Source: Punica granatum (taxonomy: Eukaryota > Streptophyta > Magnoliopsida > Myrtales > Lythraceae). From it: 64,000 nt of DNA. The notes below the pieces were generated by a model that was given only the letters and a program-made list of their open reading frames with translations, ran no database searches and was not told the DNA's origin. How positions within the stretch are numbered: position 1 is the first letter of the stretch; each line of letters starts with the position of its first letter. The position numbers and the translations under genes were made by a program. Positions 47,316 through 57,186 of this stretch are shown here, piece after piece. The DNA lies in the NCBI RefSeq assembly GCF_007655135.1, contig NC_045129.1, forward strand, positions 34,535,122-34,599,121. The letters are read 5' to 3'.

Positions 47316-49486
47316 ATGGTGGTTCCAATGGACACGGACAACAAATTCTTCAATGTCGGTCTCCTCCTCGTGGCCACGCTCATAGCGGCCAAGCTGATCT
47401 CGGCATTGATATTGCCGAGATCTAGGAAGCGCCTCCCTCCGGTTGTCAGCACATTGCCGGTGGTTGGCGGGCTACTGCGTTTCTTGAAAGGCCCCATTGT
47501 GATGCTGAGGGAAGAGTACCCGAAGCTCGGGAGCGTGTTCACCTTGAACCTGTTGAACAAGAAGATAACGTTCTTGATCGGTCCTGAGGTGTCAGCGCAC
47601 TTCTTTAAGGCCAGTGAGTCTGACCTCAGCCAGCAAGAAGTGTACCAGTTTAATGTGCCGACTTTTGGACCTGGAGTGGTGTTTGATGTGGATTACACGA
47701 TAAGGCAAGAGCAGTTCAGGTTCTTCACAGAAGCCCTGAGGGTGACTAAGTTGAAGGGTTACGTCGATCAGATGGTCATGGAAGCGGAGGTAACTTTGCC
47801 CTTTCCTCGGGATATAGAACGCTCCTACTAACCATGTCACGTGCAATTAAGAAATGTTTTTGACATGTGTGGAGTATGAAGAATTCTCTTTGATATGCTT
47901 TGTGAATCCCTTTAAAACCTGGAACCAACTCTGATCACAAAAACCAGAAATAAGGATTTGAATTGACCTGTAAAAATTTCTACCGTTTCATATCGATTAC
48001 TATCAATCAGTTTGCGTAGCAGTGGTGCATACTGATGGAGTTTCAGGATGCACACAATAGCGAATTGCATATTCTGAATCTGGAGAAAGCAATTCACGGC
48101 TAGTAACTTACGTTGCATTTGGTTTGTAAGTAACATTTTAAAATCAGATTTTGATTTTGAAAAAGAATGGTATAAATGGTTATGAAAGGGGTTCACTCTT
48201 TATGTGATTTTGATTTTGAAAATGAGTGATATAAATGGGGCCATCTTTGACTTTGTATGAGTTATTTTGTTTTGTTGTGGGTAAAATTTTGTTTTGTTGT
48301 GGGTAGAATTAAGTTAAAGTAAGATTTTAAAATTCAACTCTGAATCCAAACAGGGCAATACCTGATATTTAGATTCCAGTTCATATTTAATGCATATTGC
48401 ATTCATTGTAGTTTTCTTTTTTTTTCTTTTTTCATGACTCTTGCTAAGTATGGTGTTTCCTCTTGCTCACAATGTGGTGCTTTGCAGGATTATTTCTCAA
48501 AATGGGGAGATAGCGGTGAGGTGGACCTCAAGTATGAATTGGAGCATCTGATCATCCTCACTGCGAGTAGATGCCTCCTCGGCCGTGAGGTTCGTGAGAA
48601 GCTCTTTGATGATGTCTCTGCCCTATTTCATGATCTCGACAATGGGATGCTCCCTATCAGTGTTATCTTCCCATATCTCCCGATCCCAGCTCACCGCCGC
48701 CGCGACCAAGCCCGGAAGAAGCTTGCTGCCATTTTTGCGAGCATCATATCCTCCCGGAAGCTCGCGGCCAAGTCAGAGGATGACATGTTGCAGAGCTTCA
48801 TCGACTCCAAGTACAAAGATGGCCGCCCCACCACTGAAGCTGAGGTCACCGGACTGCTCATCGCTGCTCTTTTTGCAGGGCAGCACACAAGCTCCATAAC
48901 CTCCACGTGGACAGGGGCCTATCTGTTGAGCAACAAGAAGTACTTAACTGAGGTGCTGGACGAGCAGAAGAACCTAATGGGGAAGCACGGGGATAAAGTC
49001 GATCACGATATCTTGTCTGAAATGGACGTTCTCTACCGGTGCATCAAGGAAGCCCTTAGACTCCACCCCCCTCTGATCATGCTCCTGAGGAGCTCTCACA
49101 GTGATTTCAGTGTAACGACCCGAGACGGCAAAGAGTATGATATCCCGAAGGGCCACATCGTTGCCACCTCACCTGCTTTTGCAAACAGACTTCCACACAT
49201 CTACAAGGATCCCGATACTTACGATCCCAACAGGTTTGCAGCAGGCAGAGAGGAGGACAAGCTGGCGGGTGCCTTCTCTTACATCTCCTTCGGAGGCGGA
49301 AGGCATGGGTGTCTCGGGGAGCCATTCGCCTACTTGCAAATCAAGGCCATATGGAGCCGCCTCCTGAGGAACTTTGAGCTTGAGCTCATCTCACCCTTCC
49401 CCGAGATCGACTGGAACGCGATGGTGGTGGGCGTGAAAGGTAAGGTCATGGTGAGGTACAAGAGGCAGCAGCTGCCCGTCAATTAA
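47316..49486 (+). CDS. CYP51: Sterol 14-alpha-demethylase (obtusifoliol 14-alpha-demethylase)
   Basis: Two exons, 47316-47789 and 48488-49486, joined in phase 0 (GAG|GTAACT...TTTGCAG|GAT), give 490 residues, the normal plant CYP51 length. The enzyme removes the 14-alpha methyl group of obtusifoliol in sterol synthesis at the ER. Visible features are an N-terminal membrane anchor (about 14-33) followed by basic and Pro residues (RSRKRLPP) and the B-region YQFNVPTFGPGVVFDV typical of CYP51. The I-helix AGQHTS is at 288-293, where CYP51s have His-Thr at the oxygen-activation site. The ExxR motif EALR is at 346-349 and the heme loop FGGGRHGCLG has Cys433 as thiolate ligand. The single intron position and the sequence fit CYP51G. 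The intron carries a MITE-like insertion. Confidence 0.96.
48114..48358. repeat. MITE-like insertion in the CYP51 intron
   Basis: The left end is GCATTTGGTTTGTAAGTAAC and the right end, inverted, is TTGCCCTGTTTGGATTCAG. Both are followed inward by ATTTTAAAATC. The ends are those of the GTTTGG family, but the interior (repeated GATTTTGATTTTGAAAA and GTTTTGTTGTGGGTA words) differs from the other copies. It ends about 130 bases before the 3' splice site and leaves the exons untouched. Confidence 0.55.
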
Positions 49487-50104
49487 GGTCGGTCTATTAT
49501 GTAACTTGACAGTATCCTTGTTTCTTATTCGGCGAGGAGCCTCGAATTCCTCGCACTCGGGCCTCTCTCTCTCTCTCTCTGTTTTTTTTCTCGATTGTTA
49601 GAAGGGGCATTAAGCTTTTAGTAGTCGCCCATGTCTTTGACTATCTCGTGTATGTTTTCTGGACCATGATGTGCTTAGTTTCTTCGTCTTCTAATGCTAC
49701 GAGTACTTCTTTGATGTTGTTTTTCTGCTAAATTACGACTTTTGGGACACCATTTTAGTCACACTAATAATGGTAGTTTTTTGTCATCAAATCGACCTAA
49801 TTTTACCAGTTCCAATGTATAAATTGGTCCGGCCATCAACTTTATTAGTGGAACTATATCAAAATGCTGAGATGGTGGCTGATGTAAGTGACGGAGTCCT
49901 GAAACTGATAAGGGACGACAGTGTGAAACATTATTTTTAAAATATAATAAAAATAGTTCAAAAGAAAAAAGAAAAACAATGAGGAACAGAGTGCTCCTCG
50001 CCGGCATCAGGCCACCGGCCCCATCAGACTGTTAAATGATGTTAGATGTTTGAAGTGAATTTATACGTTGATCTAAACAAAACTATCAGAAGAGGAAGTG
50101 AGAA
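49487..50104. other. CYP51 3' region and intergenic sequence
   Basis: It includes the 3' UTR (CT run at about 49565-49580). No further gene. The minus frame at 49759-50007 has no recognised domain. Confidence 0.5.
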
Positions 50105-50420
50105 TTTATTTGGGCATGGAGGAGTGGAGTTAAATAATTATATTTATTGGAAATTGTATTGATTGTATCATTGAATTATTGGAAATTGTATCATTGAATT
50201 ATGAAAAAATAATAATAAATAGTTTAGAGAAAGTAATGATTAAGTTGTTAAATTATGTAAAAATAATGAATAGTTGAGAGAATTTAATATTAAAAATTGA
50301 GTTAAATTGTTAAAAAATTAAAAAAAAAAGAAGTCATAATTATGTTATTAAATTGAAAATAAATAGAATTAAGTATAATAATGTTTTAAAAAAAAAACTT
50401 TAACGCTAAACATAGCCTAA
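50105..50420 (+). repeat. MITE-like element, GTTTGG family, degraded copy
   Basis: The interior words GAATTATGAAAAAATAATAA, AGAGAAAGTAATGATTAAG, AATGAATAGTTGAGAGAATTT and AATATTAAAAATTGAG match the other copies. The ends (TATTTGGGCATGG and, inverted, GGCTATGTTTAGCG) are worn. The ATTGTATTGATTGTATCATT region is partly repeated. Confidence 0.55.
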
Positions 50421-50575
50421 ATTTTGAGATTGCACTGAAATTATCTACGGCTTTTATATTGATCGAAATTATCCCTAATAATATTGACGTAAGAACATGT
50501 CAGGCGCCAAGTCACGTGCTCTGCCTGCCAGCCGTGTATTATAATTATTAGCTCCCCACGTTGCATGTACCAAAA

Positions 50576-50597
50576 TAGAGAGAGAGAGAGAGAGAGA
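50576..50597. repeat. GA microsatellite
   Basis: About eleven AG units. Confidence 0.9.
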
Positions 50598-50784
50598 GGG
50601 GAGCCGATCAGCCACTTCTGAGCCGACCCTGAGCTTTAGACACACTAAGATAAAAGTAAAAAAAAAAAACTCCAAAAGGGAACGGTGTTTTCCAACCGTC
50701 AAATCCGTAACATTCATACACGAGGGGGTGGCATTTCTCGCTGAAGCGCTCTCATTATGATCCTTCGATCGATCTCTATTTAGA

Positions 50785-51060
50785 GTAGATAGGCAATTTG
50801 CTCCCTGATTTTTAACAATTGCATCAATTTGATCCTTAATTTATTTTTTTGTATCAATTCGATCCCTGATTTTTCATGATTGCATTAATTTGATCACCGT
50901 TACGTCATTTAGATCCTTCACTTTGCAAAAGGACCTAAATGATGCAACGAGAACTAAATTGATGCAATTATAAAAAGTCAATGACCAGATTGATTAAATT
51001 AGGAACCAAATTAATGCAATCATGAAAAATCAAGAACCAAATTACCTATTTACCCCTCTA
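50785..51060. repeat. Palindromic element with internal CAATTTGATCC units
   Basis: The left arm starts GTAGATAGGCAATTTGCTCCC and holds CATCAATTTGATCC-type units. The right arm carries the complements (GGACCTAAATGATGCAAC, AACTAAATTGATGCAATT) and ends CAAATTACCTATTTACC. The arms could fold into a hairpin of about 130 bp per side with mismatches. Same family as 10140-10395. Confidence 0.65.
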
Positions 51061-51818
51061 TTTATGTATGGCGCTTGGAGGTGGCCGGGGATGCAATAGC
51101 CTGAGCCAGTCGGGACGAACTGTAGAACTGTACTACGTATGACATTCTATGATTTTTATCTCCTCAATGGCCCGTCAGCAAACTAATGGAATGGCCTTCC
51201 TGTTCCATCTGAACTTACCAAATAGTAATCCTCGCTCTGTTTGTTACTTTTCTCATCTGCGGCCCCTTTTTCATTAGCTTTCAAGCAACTCCAACCGGAG
51301 TTCCACGGGAATGAACCCAGGGAAAGGGGGGAGGAACCCACGATGATGCTTTAGCCAGCAGATCGCTAATCTCCTTCCATAAGGTTGCATCTTATTGCCG
51401 ATCACGCACTCTCCACAAAAACCATTGCAGTGTAGAACTTGCAGAACTGAAAATGCTGCATTTCTAGATTCGTCAAGCCCAAGACACCATACTCAGAATA
51501 AGTATCCGAGCACAACTTCACAGCAAGTACATTCACGAAACTGGTCTCTTTTATTTTTCGGATGAATAAATTGAGGCAAAGGGTAAAACACAAACAATCC
51601 AGGAGTATTATTCAGAATCACAAAATGCTACCCGGAACTGGCAGCATACCTAACCTCATCAAAAAGGAGACAGTCGATTTGCAGATAACAGTTAACCAGA
51701 CTCAATTTTGCTGCCTTATATGAAAGACAAGTACGCATAAATCCTGCAGTGACAATACTGCTGTATGCTACATTAGGAAAACAAAATTGCTTCACAACAA
51801 TTTCTTCAGCAAAAGGTC
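51061..51818. other. Gene-free sequence and 3' region of the Rieske gene
   Basis: No separate gene recognised. The last few hundred bases before 51819 should be the 3' UTR of the minus-strand Rieske gene. Confidence 0.5.
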
Positions 51819-53562
51819 TCACCCAACCAGCAACTTGTTTTCCTCCAAAAAGCTGTAAGTGGGCACCTCCAAGTTGTACGGTGCAGGACCCTTACGGATC
51901 CTGCCGGAGATGTCGTAGTGAGACCCGTGGCATGGGCAAAACCAGCCACCAAAGTCACCAGCATTAGGCAACGGGATGCAACCCAAATGAGTGCAGACTC
52001 CAATCACAACAAGCCATTCGGGGTTCTTAACCCTAGCAGCATCTTCTTGTGGGTCCCGAAGCAAGCCCAAGTCAACACTGTTAGCAAGCTTAATGTCTTC
52101 TTCCGTTCGACGCCTGATGAACACCGGCTTTCCACGCCACTTGACTGTGACAGTGGTCCCGGGCTCTATGCTCGAGAGGTCGACCTCAAGGGAAGCGAGA
52201 GCAAGCACATCCTTACTGGCAGACATGCTGAGGACAAGCTTAAGGATCAGAAGACGGACCAAGGAGGCATACACAAACCTTCCACCCGACAGCACAAAGT
52301 AGGCAAAAGCTCGCTTGCTAGGGTCACCAGGTGGGAATCGCTCATGGTTGTACTCGTCATACACGATTTTTGAAGTGGGGTTCTTCACAGCTGCCACAGT
52401 GGCAGGAAGGTCCGAGATGAGTCCGATGTCATGTGATGGCGCTATAGCCTCTGAGGAGAAACCTGAAAGATCAAAACAGTACCCCTACCATTCATCAACA
52501 CCATCACCAATAAAAACTCAGCAGTATCAGTAGAAGAAATACTGTAGCCTCTGCAGGTGTTCCCGATAGGCTTATTCTATAACAGACACGAGTAGACAGA
52601 TTGATCTAGCAAAACTTTTTGTTTTCCTCCAACTAATTTAGGCCACGAACTAAATGATCCAAGGCCAGCTGCAAGCAACATGGGAGCTTATCAAACCCAA
52701 ATGAAGATCTTGACAGCGCCCCAGAGAACCAGTTATCCAATGAGAAATCCAACACATGAAAGGTCACAAAATCCCCAGAACTCCAGGAGGCAAAGCTATC
52801 CCATGCATCTAGTGCAACACAGGACAATCGCTGCGAGTCTGCCACCCCAGCATTCAAAAGATCGACAGGGCAAACAAAAGATGAGATAAAAAAAATTTGC
52901 CGAGACCAACGTAAAACAGCTATTAGATGATCCTACCGAGCATAGAAACAACTACGGCTCAGTTACCCCATTCTAGCAAATCGTCACGAAAACGAAACAT
53001 CTATCTATCTATCACAGTAGTAAATCTAGCCCCAAATTAAGATCACCTTTCCAGGTATATATCATCTTCGTGATAATCGTTTTCCATCAGACAACATAAA
53101 CTTTTCACAGAATATATCATCTGCTCGTAAGAGACTGTTCCGTCAGAACATTACTATTGATCCAAAAAAAACACGTCCATAGCCGAGAGTTAAGAACAAC
53201 ATTGCCGCTACTCAGAGTAAATTAAGAGCATTTGCAATTGATCAATTACCCTGCACTGCAAAACAATGACAAAGGAATGACTTTTCAACCACAAGGCGTT
53301 TCTCGGATGGGACCCATCAGTAACGGATCAACCACAGTTTAGCCTAAGCGTGAGGGATGAAGAGAGACAGGGGGCAGTGACCTCTGATCGGGAACCGGAG
53401 CTCCGGGTTCCAATAGAGGAGAGCATTCGTGGACGAGCTGGATCTGGAAGAAGAGATATCGGAGCCCAGGTCATGGCCCCGGGATGAGGCAAAGGCGGCG
53501 GAGATAGGCCGCGAGGAATTGAAGGTCAGAGAAGAGAGCCTCCTCCCTGCGATCCTCAGCAT
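51819..53562 (-). CDS. Cytochrome b-c1 complex Rieske iron-sulfur subunit, mitochondrial
   Basis: Two exons on the minus strand, 53562-53382 and 52462-51819, joined AGA G|GTCACT...TTTCAG|GT TTC, give 274 residues. The protein moves electrons from ubiquinol to cytochrome c1 in respiratory complex III of the inner mitochondrial membrane. Residues 1-60 form an Arg/Ser-rich, acid-poor presequence ([14 protein letters not shown]). A hydrophobic segment (about 114-140) anchors the protein. The Rieske cluster boxes are CTHLGC (217-222) and CPCHGS (236-241). Cys217, His219, Cys236 and His239 bind the 2Fe-2S cluster, and Cys222-Cys238 form the disulfide. The C-terminus [12 protein letters not shown] is typical. 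The mitochondrial presequence and the [11 protein letters not shown] region separate it from the chloroplast b6f Rieske protein. Confidence 0.95.
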
Positions 53563-53623
53563 CGTCGTCCCCTTCTCTGTCGGTCGCTCCTGCTCGTCTT
53601 CGTCTACCTCGTGATGGGTCTCG

Positions 53624-53632
53624 TTAGGGTTT
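53624..53632 (-). promoter_or_regulatory. Telo-box AAACCCTAA upstream of the Rieske gene
   Basis: On the minus strand AAACCCTAA lies about 60 bases upstream of the ATG. Telo-boxes are frequent near the start of plant translation and mitochondrial-function genes (family knowledge). Confidence 0.55.
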
Positions 53633-53770
53633 CAGAGAGCGCAGGACCGTTCTTTCCTCTTCCTGTTCTTCTGCTCAGAATCGTTCAGTTCAGAACATCG
53701 AAAGCTGGGCGCAGAAATTGACCATACAGTAACACAAATATAATTTTTAATAGAGACAATAGTACGCCAA

Positions 53771-53843
53771 GCCGTCTTAGCTCAGCCGGTAGAGCGCATG
53801 GCTTTTAACCATGTGGTCGTGGGTTCGATTCCCACAGACGGCG
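53771..53843 (+). tRNA. tRNA-Lys (anticodon UUU)
   Basis: 73 nt without intron. The acceptor stem pairs GCCGTCT with AGACGGC, with discriminator G at 53843. The anticodon stem is CATGG/CCATG with loop CTTTTAA and anticodon TTT at 53804-53806. The T arm is GTGGG-TTCGATT-CCCAC. Internal pol III A box (TAGCTCAGCCGG) and B box (GGTTCGATTCC) are present, and a T-rich stretch follows. CCA is not encoded, as expected for a nuclear gene. It lies about 210 bp beyond the 5' end of the Rieske coding region, transcribed away from it. Confidence 0.97.
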
Positions 53844-55217
53844 ATTTTATTATGTTTTCTTATATTTTCAACTTCTTTATTTTTTAAAAAATATATTTAT
53901 ACATTTTTTTATCAGTATATAATTTTTTTAAACTATGACAATTTTCATGTCAAAAAGCTATATTTTTTGCATGCTTTTATGTTTTTAATTGTGAAATAGT
54001 TCGTCTCAATATCATACCGGAATACATATTCATAACTTTCGGACTTTCGAGAACATAAGATGTTGGACAAATGTTTACGTATAATTGAGATGCATTGTCA
54101 AGGGTTTAACCAAATTTTATCTTAATCAACATTGACTAAGGCCAGTGTTCTGCATTAGTCCAAGTCGAAGATTGACCAATAATTCTGACAATTTCCACTC
54201 CATATATTTATTTTTCACGTCAAAGTCTTTTACATTTCTGCAATTTGGATTTCCAAAATCACAAAACGATAGATTACCAAATATAATTGAAATGCGAGGC
54301 TAGTATCTTGCCGACGTTGAATGGGTTGATATGTATATATATATATATAACTCAAGTTTAAATATCGTAGATAAATGTCTCAACTTGAGTGAGAAAATTT
54401 AAATTACAGTACGTTGTGAATTAATATATGCAGTTCAACGATGGATAAACCTATTAGCTCGCTAAAGAAAATAATCATTTTTTGCAAATCCAATGAGATG
54501 ATGATCTCCAAAGCAATTAATGTTTTTTTCACGCGTTAGAGAATACTTCGGCTGAACAAAAATGCTCGGTCAAATTGTGCCAAAATAATATAACTCATTT
54601 CTTAAAAACTTTTAATAAATGAGCCAAAATAATGCTCGGTCAAACTGTGCCGAAATAATATAATTTCTTTGGCCTTTTGATTTTTTTCTTTCCTACTCAT
54701 TATTCTTTTATGTATTTCATTATTTCATTTTTCTAATTATCACTCATGGGATATATTATTAATCTAAGTCACCCATGTTGTAAAGCGAGAAACTTCCACC
54801 TCGTTTAATAAAATAAATAAGGCCATGCGGAAAAATAATAGTTGTTCAAAACGTCAAGTTATCGTACCATGCCTATACTTTGATTGGATCAATTTATATC
54901 GAAAAATATATATTTTTTGCTCAATATATAGAAAATATATCTTTTATATATAAATTAACCATGTATATACAGATGTATCATCCAAACATATCATCATTAA
55001 ACGTATTTTAAAGGGCGTCCCAAGTGGATCAATGGATGGCATGTGACGCATCTCACAGATGTCAGTCCATCCCATCTTTGTGCCTCCTCCCTTTTTTTTT
55101 TTCTTTTTTTTCCACTTTCCCCTTTTCTCCTGTGACATATAAAATAATAGAAAAAATAAAGTCATTAAATTGAGATTTGAAGTGAAGTGACTGCTGAAAT
55201 TTGACTACCTTTTTTTT
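53844..55217. other. Gene-free AT-rich sequence
   Basis: No gene. A 33-bp word, starting AATGCTCGGTCAAA and ending AAATAATATAA, occurs twice (about 54561 and 54631, 70 bp apart). TA run at about 54332-54350. Confidence 0.55.
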
Positions 55218-55557
55218 AATTACGCCATATAACCTAACAATGGATTATTAACTCTAACTTAAACGTAATTATTTACCTAAAATATCACAACGTTGACGTG
55301 TTAATTTCACATCTGCCCGACGCTAACTTTTCGTCCAAAATTGACGAAATTGCACACGTGGCACGTTAATTTTGTAACACAATGTTACATGTTACAAAAT
55401 TAACGTGCCACTTGTGCAATTCCGTCAATTTTGGACGGAAAGTTAGCGTCGGGCTAGATGTGAAACCAATACATCAACGTTGTGATAGCTCAGGTAAAAA
55501 ATTAAGTTTAGACTAGAACTAATAATTTCTTCAAACGTTAGATTATATTGCGCAATT
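55218..55557. repeat. Long hairpin (foldback MITE), about 340 bp
   Basis: The left arm runs to 55378 and the right arm starts at 55391, leaving a loop of about 12 bases. The inner ~95 bp of each arm (55283-55378 and 55391-55488) is nearly perfectly complementary. It includes GCCCGACGCTAACTTT/AAAGTTAGCGTCGGGC and GGCACGTTAATTTTGTAAC/GTTACAAAATTAACGTGCC. The outer parts pair more loosely, out to AATTACGCCATATAACC against AATTGCGCAATATAATC. Confidence 0.8.
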
Positions 55558-55629
55558 ATCCCTTTTTTTTCTTCCTCAACAATTTCGATATGAACGAAGT
55601 CACGAAGGACAATATAAAAAAGGGTTGTG

Positions 55630-55925
55630 TTTGATATTATAGTTGAATTTTGGTTTTAATTGGTTTGTAATGATTGTGTTGTTGAATTATGAAAAAAAAT
55701 GTGAAAAAGTAATAAATAGTTGAGATAAAATAATAATTAAGTAATGATTGTGTCGTTAAATTGTGAAAAAAGTAATGAATAGTTGAGATAATTTAATATT
55801 AAAATTTGAATTGAATGGCTAACAAAATTGAAGGAAAATGAAAAAAGTAATAATTGTGTTGTTGAATTGAAAATAAATGGAGTTGAGTTGAGTTGAGTTA
55901 AAAGAAATTTTAAAGCCAAACATGA
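55630..55925 (+). repeat. MITE-like element, GTTTGG family, tandem neighbour 1
   Basis: It opens GTTGTGTTTGATATTATAG and closes AAATTTTAAAGCCAAACATG. The interior contains repeated AGTAATGATTGTGT(T/C)GTT(G/A)AATT and AAGTAATAAATAGTTGAGA words. It lies only about 50 bp before the next copy. Confidence 0.65.
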
Positions 55926-55976
55926 GTCTTTACAAATACGGGGTTATGAAAAAAGGTATGTTTTAGAAAACGTCGG

Positions 55977-56312
55977 TTGTGTTTTGTTTTAGAGTTGAGT
56001 TTTTGTTTTAATTGGTTTGTAATGATTATGTTGTTAAATTACGAGAAAAAATGTGAAAAAATAATGAATAGTTGAGAGAAAGTAATGATTGTGTTATTGA
56101 ATTGTGAAAAAAAGTAATAAATAGTTTATAGAAAATAATGATTATGTTCTTGAATTGTGGTAAAAGTAATGAATAATTTAGAGAATTTAGTATTAAAAAT
56201 TGAATTGATTGATTAAAAAATTGAAGAAAAATGGAAAAGTAATGATTGTGTTGTTGAATTGAAGATAAATGGAGTAGAGTTAAAAAAAAATTTGAAATCA
56301 AACGGGTAATTT
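55977..56312 (+). repeat. MITE-like element, GTTTGG family, tandem neighbour 2
   Basis: It opens GGTTGTGTTTTGTTTTAGAG and closes TTTGAAATCAAACGGG. The internal unit of about 50 bp (AGTAATGATTGTGTTNTTGAATTGTG plus AAAGTAATAAATAGTTTA) is present at least three times, more than in the copy at 13361. Confidence 0.65.
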
Positions 56313-56517
56313 TTCTTATTTTAATAACATTTTAAGATACTTCTGTAAAATGAGGGCATATTCATACATGAGAGATCTATGTGAGTATTAATATTAATAT
56401 TTATCTCTATCTAGAAAAAGTTTGATATTTAAAATTTGTCGCAAGTCGACCAATTTCTCAATGAGGCCATGTAATTTCTAAGCAAACGGATGTAATGAAA
56501 TAATTTGATAGCCGGAA

Positions 56518-56705
56518 GTTGCGTTATAACCAATGTTAAGTAGATCAAAATGTTACTCAAACTGTGTATAGAAAAGTACATCGATGTTGTTTTCTATATA
56601 GCACAATCTATCTACTAGGACGTCGCGTTATAACCAATGTTAAGTAGTTTAAAATGTTACCCAAATTGTAAAGTACATCGATGTTTTTCATATAGCATGA
56701 TTTAT
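56518..56705 (+). repeat. Direct duplication with about 107-bp period
   Basis: GCGTTATAACCAATGTTAAG, AAAATGTTAC and AAAGTACATCGATGTT recur in the same order (first copy at about 56521, second at about 56626), each followed by a CATATAGCA or CTATATAGCA word. Confidence 0.75.
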
Positions 56706-56764
56706 TTATCATCATGGAGAATGGTTTAATAGTTCCAAACTTACTCCAATATAATTTAGCGAAA

Positions 56765-56960
56765 GAAAAACTTACTTCAATGTGATTTAGAGACCCCTAA
56801 GTCTCAAGTTCGATTACCCTCGAGGATATATGTTAAGGTGAACTATTTGGCTTGGGCTTTTGGTCATTTTTTACTTCTGTAAACTATATTAGGTCCATGG
56901 TTGTACTACACTGACGGAACCAGTACTTATACTGATTGTTCGGTTCGTCCGATATGTTCG
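56765..56960 (+). mobile_element. Possible eroded SINE
   Basis: It contains TAAGTCTCAAGTTCGATTACC, a pol III B-box-like word, followed by GGCTTGGGCTTTTGGTC and AGGTCCATGG body words similar in style to plant SINEs. There is no clear A tail or target duplication. Confidence 0.35.
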
Positions 56961-57154
56961 CGGTTGAACATGAGAGCCTGAATATTACGTAGCAGAGGAC
57001 GACAATGTTACCATCAATACTGTCCACCCAATTATTCATAAAAAAAATAACACAATCCATCTAGCTTGTCGATTTCCACAAATTTTTAGTTTTCTACTAT
57101 GTTCAGGAAATGGTAGTGGAAAAATAAATTGTTATTTTCGACAATATACTCTAT

Positions 57155-57186
<32 letters not shown>

